From: Oscillospiraceae bacterium
Lineage (GTDB): Bacteria > Bacillota > Clostridia > Oscillospirales > CAG-272
DNA length: 12,774 nucleotides
Reading direction: 5' to 3'
Assembly: GCA_015065045.1 (NCBI GenBank)
Contig: SVRB01000036.1
Location: forward strand, 1 to 12,774
In this document: positions 7,370 to 12,774 of the stretch, in pieces
Layout of the letters: each line of letters begins with the position of its first letter
Numbering within the stretch: the first letter of the stretch is position 1
Notes under the pieces: generated by a model
Database searches by the model: none
What the model was told of the DNA's origin: nothing
What the model saw: the letters and a program-made list of their open reading frames with translations, nothing else
Program-made: the position numbers and the translations under genes

Positions 7370-8739
7370 TGAAGAAGGTTATAAAACTTGTCGTTATGCT
7401 GTTGATCTTTGGCGGTCTGATTGCAGGTTACGTAATAATTATGGGTAAGAATAGCGAGCAGCCGATCACAGATCCCGTTGTTGACGAAGATACAGCTATC
7501 GAGGTGTTTGATCTTGGGAACGAGGTTATTTCCAAGATTGAGTATTCGTATAAAAATGAGAACTTATCTTTGAGTTATTCTGATGGAAATTGGAAAATGA
7601 CAGATGATGAGGCTTTTCCCGTCAGCAGTACGTATCCTGATTATATGAAGAACGTCTTGACGAAAGTTTCAGCAAAACGTGTTGTATCGGAAAATCTTGA
7701 AAACGAGAATGATTACGGTATGGATAAACCGTCTATGGTCGTTAAGTGTACCACTGCAAATAATGCTGAATATACTTTTACGATCGGAGCTTATAATTCC
7801 GTAGTCAAGGGTTACTATTTTAAGGTATCATCAGTTGACAAAATATTTTTGATAGATACTTCCATACTCAGTTATTTCTCGTACGGAAAGCTTGATATGA
7901 TACAGAAGGATAAGCTTCCGACGGTTAATGCAGAGGATATTACGACGGTAGATTGTATGGTTGGCGGAAAGAAATATTATTTAACTACCGACGGAAAGGA
8001 TGCGGATTTTTATTCTAAGATTTACGCATACTTTACCTATGATGCTAATGGAAATAAGATTGCTGTGGATGCCGTTGCAGGCGCAGAAATTGTAAGCGCT
8101 GTTTCTTCGGCTACTCTTGGAAACGTTCACGGATATAAGCTTGACAAGGAGACTCTTGAAGAATACGGGCTGTCCGATACAAAATACGCAGTTATAAAGG
8201 TTAATTACAACAAGAAAGTAACAACCGACAATAGCCAGACCTCTGCAAGTGTTACAACTAAAGAAAGCTATTCTTTCTATGTTGGAAAATATACTACAGA
8301 AGATTCAAAAACAGTTTATTATGCTATGCTTGAAAATTCCGATATTGTGTACGAATTAAAAAATGGAGAAGCATTGTTTAAGGCAATAACAGCAGATATT
8401 AGCTCAAATCTTGTATGTCCGTTTACCACAAGTGATATTGAGAACGTAAAGATTGAGATAGGCGAAAAATCTTATTCGTATTCATTGTCCGAAATAAAGA
8501 ACAATGAAAAGGCAAAGGGGATATTTAATAGTATTACCGGTATTACAAAGGTTGGAACTACCGATTCTCAAAAGGGAGACTTGGTTTTGAAGATAACATT
8601 TGACCTTGGAAATGACGAGATGGTCTTGACCGCATTCAAATATGACGAATCAAACGTTATCGTTTCATTTGATAAGTGGGATAACCTTTTGGTGTCTTCT
8701 GAAAAGATTGACAAAATAATAAAAAAGATAGAAGCATAA
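7369..8739 (+). CDS. DUF4340 domain protein, membrane-anchored partner of the GldG-like protein
   Basis: Protein of 456 residues with an N-terminal membrane anchor (about 4-26, no clear cleavage site, no lipobox Cys) and an otherwise outside region. The early part, with KIEYSYKNENLSLSYSDGNW, PVSSTYPDYMKNVL and VVSENLENENDYGMDKPSMVV, matches what I know of DUF4340 (lipid-associated ABC operon) proteins. The pattern of short beta strands then recurs in a second half (KLDKETLEEYGLSDTKYAVI; SYSFYVGKYT), suggesting an internal duplication. Start choice: the open frame extends 26 codons into the GldG gene, but ATG 7369 follows AGAAGGAG and overlaps the upstream stop by one base (TAATG). Last gene of the operon, with a terminator about 86 bases on. 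Role unknown; assembly with the GldG-like protein outside the membrane is inference from gene order. Confidence 0.87.
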   Translation: MKKVIKLVVMLLIFGGLIAGYVIIMGKNSEQPITDPVVDEDTAIEVFDLGNEVISKIEYSYKNENLSLSYSDGNWKMTDDEAFPVSSTYPDYMKNVLTKVSAKRVVSENLENENDYGMDKPSMVVKCTTANNAEYTFTIGAYNSVVKGYYFKVSSVDKIFLIDTSILSYFSYGKLDMIQKDKLPTVNAEDITTVDCMVGGKKYYLTTDGKDADFYSKIYAYFTYDANGNKIAVDAVAGAEIVSAVSSATLGNVHGYKLDKETLEEYGLSDTKYAVIKVNYNKKVTTDNSQTSASVTTKESYSFYVGKYTTEDSKTVYYAMLENSDIVYELKNGEALFKAITADISSNLVCPFTTSDIENVKIEIGEKSYSYSLSEIKNNEKAKGIFNSITGITKVGTTDSQKGDLVLKITFDLGNDEMVLTAFKYDESNVIVSFDKWDNLLVSSEKIDKIIKKIEA

Positions 8740-8824
8740 TATAAAAAACGCTATCAGTAATGCTTCGTACTCTTAAGGACAGTTTTGAAATTCAATAGAA
8801 TACGTTACCAACAGACAGTAAAAG

Positions 8825-8861
8825 GACAGAGAATGTTTCAAAATTCTCTGTCTTCTTTTCT
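8825..8861. terminator. Intrinsic terminator, probably bidirectional, between convergent genes
   Basis: A perfect 10-bp stem GACAGAGAAT (8825-8834) / ATTCTCTGTC (8843-8852) with an 8-base loop. On the plus strand it is followed by TTCTTTTCTT and would end the ABC/GldG/DUF4340 operon. On the minus strand it is followed by CTTTTA and could stop read-through from the regulator gene. Confidence 0.75.
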
Positions 8862-8870
8862 TGACAAGCA

Positions 8871-8894
8871 TTGCATTTGTGTCTACAAATGCAA
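8871..8894. terminator. Second hairpin in the convergent gap, beyond the HTH-TPR gene
   Basis: TTGCATTTGT (8871-8880), loop GTCT, ACAAATGCAA (8885-8894): a perfect 10-bp stem, eight bases beyond the stop of the minus-strand regulator gene. No U-run follows in either direction, so it may be an mRNA 3'-end stabiliser that works with the hairpin at 8825-8852 rather than a terminator alone. Confidence 0.45.
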
Positions 8895-8902
8895 AAACAA
8901 TG

Positions 8903-9835
8903 TTATTGTTTTATTTTATCTTCAATTTCCTTTGCATATCCTAAAGCTTGATCTGCCTCAACGTCATATCCGTTTTTGCGGTGAATATCTGCGATTTCCA
9001 AATAGATTTGATATGCCTCTTTGTATTTTTCAAGCTTTCGGTAACACATTGCGATCGAATATTTTTCAGCGAAAAAATAAGTTCCGATATTTCCTGCTTT
9101 TTCGTAATAGGCAATAGCTTCATCATATTTTTCAATATCTTCACAAATTGACCCTGCGCAAAAATACAGTTCCCAGTTGTCGGGATATTTTTTGATTGCC
9201 TCCTTACAGATAGAAAATGCCTTTTCATATTGCTTTGCCCTCTCGTATGCTTCAATCAACAATATCCATTCTCTTTCATCAAGCTCCCAGTTTGCCTCAT
9301 ACATCTCGCGCTGACGTTCTTTTATGATTTCCTCTCCTTTACCTAAAGAAAACAGCAGCGAATCTTTCATAGATGCCGCTCTTCTGTACGGCAATGAATT
9401 TTTATCTGTTTTATCAGCTAAAACTTTGTCAAACCATTTGAGAGCTTCATCCTTACAATAATACATCATTGCCTTATGGAGCCACCCATACTCCCATTTG
9501 TCGTGCATCGACAGCTCGCCTGATTTCATTAGCTTTTGATATTCATGACGGCATCTCAAAAAGTCCTCGGGATCTCTGCTTATTTCATAGAGTGCAGACA
9601 ATCTTTGAGCATAATTGTCATATGCGACAGACTGTCTTTTGAAAAGATCATCCACCATAACACCGTAAAGCTTGGCGATTTCGGGAAGGAGCAACACGTC
9701 GGGCAAAGTAGTTCCGCACTCCCATCTTGACACGCTTTGAGAGGTTACGCAAAGCTTTTCGGCAACATCTTCTTGTGTATATTTTTTAGCTAAACGGAAC
9801 TTTTTCATATTTTCCGAAAACACGGTTGAGTTCAT
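8903..9835 (-). CDS. XRE-type HTH transcriptional regulator with C-terminal TPR repeats
   Basis: Regulator of 310 residues. Residues 7-65 are an XRE/Cro-type helix-turn-helix (MKKFRLAKKYTQEDVAEKL, then the recognition helix VTSQSVSRWECG and the closing PEIAKLYGVMVDDLF). Residues about 75-305 are almost all helical with tetratricopeptide-like repeats, clearest at about 201-225 (KQYEKAFSICKEAIKKYP), 229-250 (KYDEAIAYYEKA) and 262-285 (KLEKYKEAYQIYLEIA). An XRE domain fused to TPRs is the layout of peptide-sensing RRNPP regulators (Rgg, PlcR, PrgX) but also of many unstudied Clostridial regulators. I found no convincing signal-peptide gene beside it. The ATG at 9833-9835 follows AAGGAG at nine bases. 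The gene stands alone: convergent with the ABC operon and separated from the subtilase genes by hairpins. Target genes are unknown; the repeats upstream suggest autoregulation. Confidence 0.9.
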   Translation of the reverse strand: MNSTVFSENMKKFRLAKKYTQEDVAEKLCVTSQSVSRWECGTTLPDVLLLPEIAKLYGVMVDDLFKRQSVAYDNYAQRLSALYEISRDPEDFLRCRHEYQKLMKSGELSMHDKWEYGWLHKAMMYYCKDEALKWFDKVLADKTDKNSLPYRRAASMKDSLLFSLGKGEEIIKERQREMYEANWELDEREWILLIEAYERAKQYEKAFSICKEAIKKYPDNWELYFCAGSICEDIEKYDEAIAYYEKAGNIGTYFFAEKYSIAMCYRKLEKYKEAYQIYLEIADIHRKNGYDVEADQALGYAKEIEDKIKQ

Positions 9836-9877
9836 ATAAATTATCTCCTTTATTGTTTTTTGTAAGCTTACGATTAT

Positions 9878-9906
9878 ATTATAGCTCTTGCAAATGGGAA
9901 AAACAA
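9878..9906 (-). promoter_or_regulatory. Promoter of the HTH-TPR regulator gene
   Basis: On the minus strand, TTGTTT (9901-9906) and TATAAT (9878-9883) are 17 bases apart. A second overlapping TATAAT lies at 9873-9878. The -35 box is weak (three of six matches) while the -10 is perfect, which fits a regulated promoter. The leader would be about 35 bases. Confidence 0.5.
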
Positions 9907-9907
9907 T

Positions 9908-9939
9908 ATCTTGTTTTATGATTAGAATCTCGTTTTATG
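9908..9939. promoter_or_regulatory. Direct repeat (13 bp, 19-base period), candidate operator of the HTH-TPR regulator
   Basis: ATCTTGTTTTATG (9908-9920) and ATCTCGTTTTATG (9927-9939) share 12 of 13 bases. They lie just upstream of the -35 box, at about -37 to -68, a usual place for activator sites. The 19-base period is close to two helix turns, so two bound proteins would sit on roughly the same face. The repeat is clear; the protein bound is not known. Confidence 0.45.
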
Positions 9940-9940
9940 C

Positions 9941-9981
9941 ATAGAAAAAGGCTCCCTTTGCACAAGGGAGCCTTTTTCTAT
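9941..9981. terminator. Perfect 18-bp hairpin, bidirectional terminator
   Basis: Arm 9941-9958, loop TGCAC, arm 9964-9981, with no mismatch. The core GGCTCCCTT/AAGGGAGCC is flanked by A5 and T5, so it reads as a terminator on both strands. On the minus strand it closes the transcript of the subtilase genes before the HTH-TPR promoter. Its core resembles hairpins that I recall as recurring between genes in gut Clostridia, so it may also be a dispersed repeat. Confidence 0.75.
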
Positions 9982-10037
9982 CCTTACGGGTACAGAGCCT
10001 AATGATGGCGTTTTTTATTTTAAAGTTTTTGCGGATT

Positions 10038-10069
10038 CCAAAGGTGCTTTTTTCAAAAAGCATCTTTGG
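10038..10069. repeat. Long inverted repeat (15-bp arms, 2-base loop)
   Basis: Arms 10038-10052 and 10055-10069 pair throughout, with one G-T position (10044/10063) that is a wobble in plus-strand RNA and a mismatch in minus-strand RNA. The outer core is CCAAAGG.../...CTTTGG and the inner part T5/A5. It lies between the subtilase stop and the 18-bp terminator. The two-base loop is too tight for a normal RNA hairpin, so the innermost pairs would open. A dispersed repeat element is as likely as a terminator. Confidence 0.5.
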
Positions 10070-10077
10070 TGTGGTTA

Positions 10078-10094
10078 TAGGAGCAAAACTCCTA
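10078..10094 (-). repeat. Short hairpin directly after the subtilase stop codon
   Basis: TAGGAG (10078-10083), loop of five, CTCCTA (10089-10094). It begins seven bases beyond the minus-strand subtilase stop. No U-run follows on the minus strand, so it is a weak terminator at best. With the hairpins at 10038-10069 and 9941-9981 it makes three in about 155 bases. The gap 9836-10100 otherwise holds only the promoter and direct repeat already listed. Confidence 0.35.
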
Positions 10095-10100
10095 ATAGTT

Positions 10101-11807
10101 TCATGTCTGTCTTAATAAATTAAATGAATTATAGAGATCTAATTTTCCGAAACCCCATTGTGGATTTGGGTATTCTCTAATATTATCACGCGTACAGCCG
10201 CGTATCAGATAACCTTTTATCTGGAACGTATCAAGCGTGATGGCGTTTTTTTCGACTATCCCCCATTGAAGCATAAGAGCGCAAGCGCCCGTTGTAATTG
10301 CCGTTGCCACCGATGTTCCACTCATAAATCCTATACCTGTTGGATATATTCCCGTTACTCTTACTCCCGGTGCAACAAAATCGGGTGATGATGCAGGGAG
10401 TCTTGTCGGGCCCCATGATGAATTTATAAACAGACTGTTATCTTCGTCGTTATAGGCTCCGCAGGTTATTATAGCGGGAGACGTTCCGGGTACGGTTATT
10501 GTATAGTTCGGGTCAGGCTCGAGAAACTCAACGTTTTGATATCCAATGCTTGATAAGGGGAGATATGCGTCCACCATTCCGTCAAGGACTATGTCTCCGT
10601 ATAGAGTTACCGTCCATATTCCCGGAGTTGCATTTTCGATTTTTATTATTGTTGCCTGACCGCTGCTTATGGATAAAGGGAAGTAATATTCAATAGTAAC
10701 CCTCGCCCTTTCAAGAACGAGACGTGACGTGTACGTTGTTCCGCCCTTTGCGGGAATTCTGCCGACTACCTCGCCTGTGGGGGATTTCAGAGAGACAGAA
10801 ATTCTGTCTGATGCAGTATTTAGAATAGAAAGGTAAATTCCGCTCTGTTCATTTTGTGTGTTTATATTTAATTCTGCCGTGCCGTTAGTTGAGGGAACGG
10901 TTACTCTTGCATGGTGTCTGTCCTGACTTTCATTTCCCGCACCCGTACATATACATACCCCCGTTATATTAGCGACAAGTCCCAAATACTGTTCAAATAA
11001 CGTGCTTCCGTCGTGGCTTCCGAGGTTTGTTCCGATTCCAAGACAAATTGCCACCGGTCTGCCAAGCTCTCTTGCTTTTTGCAGAATGTATTCGATGCCC
11101 ACCATAACGTCGGTCGATTCGTATACATTTAAATTATCTTCAGGTACAAGATAGCTGTCTCTGACAAATTTACGAGCACTTCGAAGCTTTACAACTACAA
11201 GCTCCGAGTCGGGTGCAGCACCCCTGAAATCGTCAATTTGTCTGCCTGCCGCCAATGATGCGAGAAACGTTCCGTGTCCGACGTCGTCTGTTGAAGGGAC
11301 TGTTTGCAGAGGATCTTGTAACGTCAATGCTTCGTTTATCTGACTGTTTGTATATTCCGTTCCAAACAAGAAGTTTTCAGGTGGAGAGGTAGTGATTGTT
11401 TGATCATAGATGGAAACGATCTTGCTTGTTCCGTCCTCAAATCTAAAAACGGGGTTAGTGTAATCTATTCCCGTATCAATTATTCCGATAAGCACACCAT
11501 TGCCCGTAAGCTCTAAAAATGATTGCTCTTGTACCTGAATGATTCCCGAGCTTTCAAGGGCTGAACGGTCAAGCAATCCCATAACGTATGGGAGAGAGGA
11601 GTAGTAGTTTGTGCCTAAAATTTCCGTAAGGTTTTCCGAATCGGCTGAGTTTATATATCCTAAGATATAGTAATCGGAAAGTAGTTGTGTAACACGAATA
11701 AACGGATAGTTTTGAATTTCGTTTATGTAGTATTCATTTGCCCGTACAACGAAATCGGTCGTTGTAGGATCGTTTAAAAAGTTCTGAAGCTCCTGACCTT
11801 GAAGCAT
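10101..11807 (-). CDS. Csp-like S8 (subtilisin-family) serine peptidase
   Basis: Subtilase of 568 residues with the plan of the clostridial Csp peptidases: a prodomain-like region (about 1-90), a subtilase domain with a beta-sandwich insert (about 300-420), then the rest of the catalytic domain. The triad is complete: Asp111 in IGIIDTGID, His178 in DVGHGT and Ser499 in SGTSVAT, with oxyanion Asn292 in GAGNES. The serine motif lacks the proline of the standard GTSxAxP block and reads GTSVATAITTG. No signal peptide or membrane helix is visible. The ATG (11805-11807) overlaps the upstream stop as TAATG and follows AAGGAGGT (11819-11826), a strong ribosome binding site 11 bases away that lies inside the upstream gene. 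Csp proteases of Clostridium perfringens and C. difficile activate the spore cortex lytic enzyme during germination, but related S8 genes also occur in non-sporulating gut Clostridia, so that role is not assured. The peptidase call is firm; the physiology is inference. Confidence 0.92.
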   Translation of the reverse strand: MLQGQELQNFLNDPTTTDFVVRANEYYINEIQNYPFIRVTQLLSDYYILGYINSADSENLTEILGTNYYSSLPYVMGLLDRSALESSGIIQVQEQSFLELTGNGVLIGIIDTGIDYTNPVFRFEDGTSKIVSIYDQTITTSPPENFLFGTEYTNSQINEALTLQDPLQTVPSTDDVGHGTFLASLAAGRQIDDFRGAAPDSELVVVKLRSARKFVRDSYLVPEDNLNVYESTDVMVGIEYILQKARELGRPVAICLGIGTNLGSHDGSTLFEQYLGLVANITGVCICTGAGNESQDRHHARVTVPSTNGTAELNINTQNEQSGIYLSILNTASDRISVSLKSPTGEVVGRIPAKGGTTYTSRLVLERARVTIEYYFPLSISSGQATIIKIENATPGIWTVTLYGDIVLDGMVDAYLPLSSIGYQNVEFLEPDPNYTITVPGTSPAIITCGAYNDEDNSLFINSSWGPTRLPASSPDFVAPGVRVTGIYPTGIGFMSGTSVATAITTGACALMLQWGIVEKNAITLDTFQIKGYLIRGCTRDNIREYPNPQWGFGKLDLYNSFNLLRQT

Positions 11808-12774
11808 TATGTTACTATACCTCCTTGATTATATGAAACGAGCAGGTCAAGGGTGTTTGATACGCACAGTGTGCCGTAGCCCCATAGGTTGTTTGGATAG
11901 GAAATATTTTGCGTTCTTCTTGCACCTTTTTGCAGAAAGGCTTTTACTCTTTGACCGTACAGAAAGCTGTCATTGCCGTTTACGATCCCCCATTCCATTA
12001 AAAGACTTGCAGCACCTGCAACAAATGGAGCCGCGAAGCTTGTTCCCGTAAATTGCATATAACCGCCGCCTGCTCTTGTGGTTAAAATATTTACGGAGGG
12101 AGCAACAAGATCAGGCTTTACAAATACGTTATTTCTTGTATACCCGCGTCCCGAAAAAGCTGCTATTGTATTATTGTTTGAGTTATATCCGCCGACGGAT
12201 ATAACTCTTTCTGCAGTCGAGGGAAGGGTAAGAGTAACGTTTACGTCGGGGTTAGAAAATGATGTGTCATTTGTTACGTCCTCGACGGTCGGAAGCCACA
12301 TATCAAATCTGCCGTCGATTATGCTGTCTCCCGTAACGTTGAGTGTCCATATCCCCTCGGTAATACTAAAATTACGGCTCTCAAAAAGAAAGTATATTTC
12401 CTGATATTGAGTATAGTTAGTGGGCTGACCGTAGAAAACGGTTACGTCCGTGTTTTGCAGAGTAAACAGATAAAGGTTTTGCATAGGGGTAATTTGTACC
12501 GATGTTTGCCCCGATGGGGATACTAAACTAAAGGTCATTGTATCGGAAAAGTTTTTCCAAAGACTCATATATATTTTTGGCGGAGCACTTGAAATGAATA
12601 TGGGAATACTGACAGTTTCTCCTTGTGATAGCTTGTAAGAAAAGTGATGACCTGCATTTCCTTCGTTACCTGTTGCAACTGATATAACGGTCTTCCACTC
12701 GTCAGATGCGTCGTTTATATATTGCTCAAACAGTGTATCGCCGTCGTGCGAGCCGTTATTTGTTCCGTAGCTTA
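11807..12774 (-). CDS. Csp-like S8 serine peptidase, 5' end outside the window (partial)
   Basis: The reading frame is open from the right edge (first full codon at 12770-12772) to the stop at 11807-11809, giving 321 visible residues. The internal ATG at 12566-12568 is not a start: coding similarity to the neighbouring peptidase continues upstream of it through SYGTNNGSHDGDTLFEQY and VATGNEGNAGHH, which match GTNLGSHDGSTLFEQY and GAGNESQDRHH there. Oxyanion Asn36 and catalytic Ser245 (FTGTSFAAPFVAGA, with the standard proline) are visible; the Asp and His parts of the triad lie outside. The spacing from the GTNxGSHDG block to the serine is about 242 residues here and 240 in the neighbour, as expected for tandem paralogues. 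It ends in VSYNQGGIVT, and its last codons carry the ribosome binding site of the next gene. A promoter would lie beyond the window. Confidence 0.9.
   Translation of the reverse strand, partial: SYGTNNGSHDGDTLFEQYINDASDEWKTVISVATGNEGNAGHHFSYKLSQGETVSIPIFISSAPPKIYMSLWKNFSDTMTFSLVSPSGQTSVQITPMQNLYLFTLQNTDVTVFYGQPTNYTQYQEIYFLFESRNFSITEGIWTLNVTGDSIIDGRFDMWLPTVEDVTNDTSFSNPDVNVTLTLPSTAERVISVGGYNSNNNTIAAFSGRGYTRNNVFVKPDLVAPSVNILTTRAGGGYMQFTGTSFAAPFVAGAASLLMEWGIVNGNDSFLYGQRVKAFLQKGARRTQNISYPNNLWGYGTLCVSNTLDLLVSYNQGGIVT

Noticed and set aside
8785..9117. Plus-strand ORF of about 110 codons across the convergent gap
   Set aside because: It crosses the terminator and then runs antisense to the HTH-TPR gene; no ribosome binding site and no protein-like features.
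10002..10115. Plus-strand ORF of 37 hydrophobic residues (starting MMAFFILKFLRIPKV), like a small membrane toxin
   Set aside because: No ribosome binding site or promoter seen, and it is made entirely of the hairpin sequences at 10038-10094, which give such hydrophobic peptides by chance.
11809..12404. Plus-strand ORFs of 80 and 108 codons over the partial subtilase
   Set aside because: Antisense shadows of a clearly conserved peptidase frame.
12566..12568. ATG as the start of the right-hand subtilase (253-residue form)
   Set aside because: The frame is open to the window edge and conserved peptidase blocks lie upstream of this codon, so it is internal methionine.
1..12774. CRISPR array, insertion sequence, prophage or tRNA
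   Set aside because: No regular spacer-repeat pattern, transposase or integrase motif, or cloverleaf with CCA was seen on either strand.

Overview
The window reads as chromosomal DNA from a low-GC, Gram-positive anaerobe of the Clostridia, probably a gut Oscillospiraceae or Lachnospiraceae relative. The evidence is AT-rich DNA, strong AGGAGG-type ribosome binding sites, TTG starts, sigma-A-like promoters, an OmpR-type two-component pair beside a membrane-anchored HtrA protease, and tandem Csp-like subtilases. This placement is inference. No rRNA, tRNA, CRISPR array, insertion sequence or phage gene was seen.

Layout. (1) Positions 128-3706, minus strand: an envelope-stress module transcribed htrA, then response regulator, then sensor kinase, resembling the CssRS/HtrA arrangement of Bacillus. 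The htrA promoter carries an 11-bp tandem repeat of the kind OmpR-family regulators bind. The regulator-kinase pair has its own good promoter just after htrA, and that transcript would begin with a hairpin. (2) Positions 3707-4023: a divergent control region serving htrA and the next operon. (3) Positions 4024-8739, plus strand: a tightly coupled four-gene operon of ABC ATPase with an acidic tail, ABC-2 permease, GldG-family protein and DUF4340 protein. It resembles the gliding-motility ABC transporter of Bacteroidetes, but its role in Firmicutes is not established; this is the least understood system in the window. It ends at a likely bidirectional terminator (8825-8861). (4) Positions 8903-9835, minus strand: a lone regulator with an XRE helix-turn-helix and TPR-like repeats, with a 19-bp-period direct repeat upstream of its promoter. 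(5) Positions 9941-10094: three consecutive hairpins, including a perfect 18-bp stem, possibly dispersed repeat elements as well as terminators. (6) Positions 10101-12774, minus strand: two tandem Csp-like S8 subtilases joined by a TAATG overlap. The upstream one runs off the right edge and lacks its N-terminus here.

How they may work together: the kinase would sense envelope or secretion stress, the regulator would activate htrA through the tandem repeats, and HtrA would degrade or refold damaged exported proteins. The ABC/GldG/DUF4340 complex, sharing the divergent control region, probably also acts at the cell envelope, but nothing in the sequence reveals its substrate.
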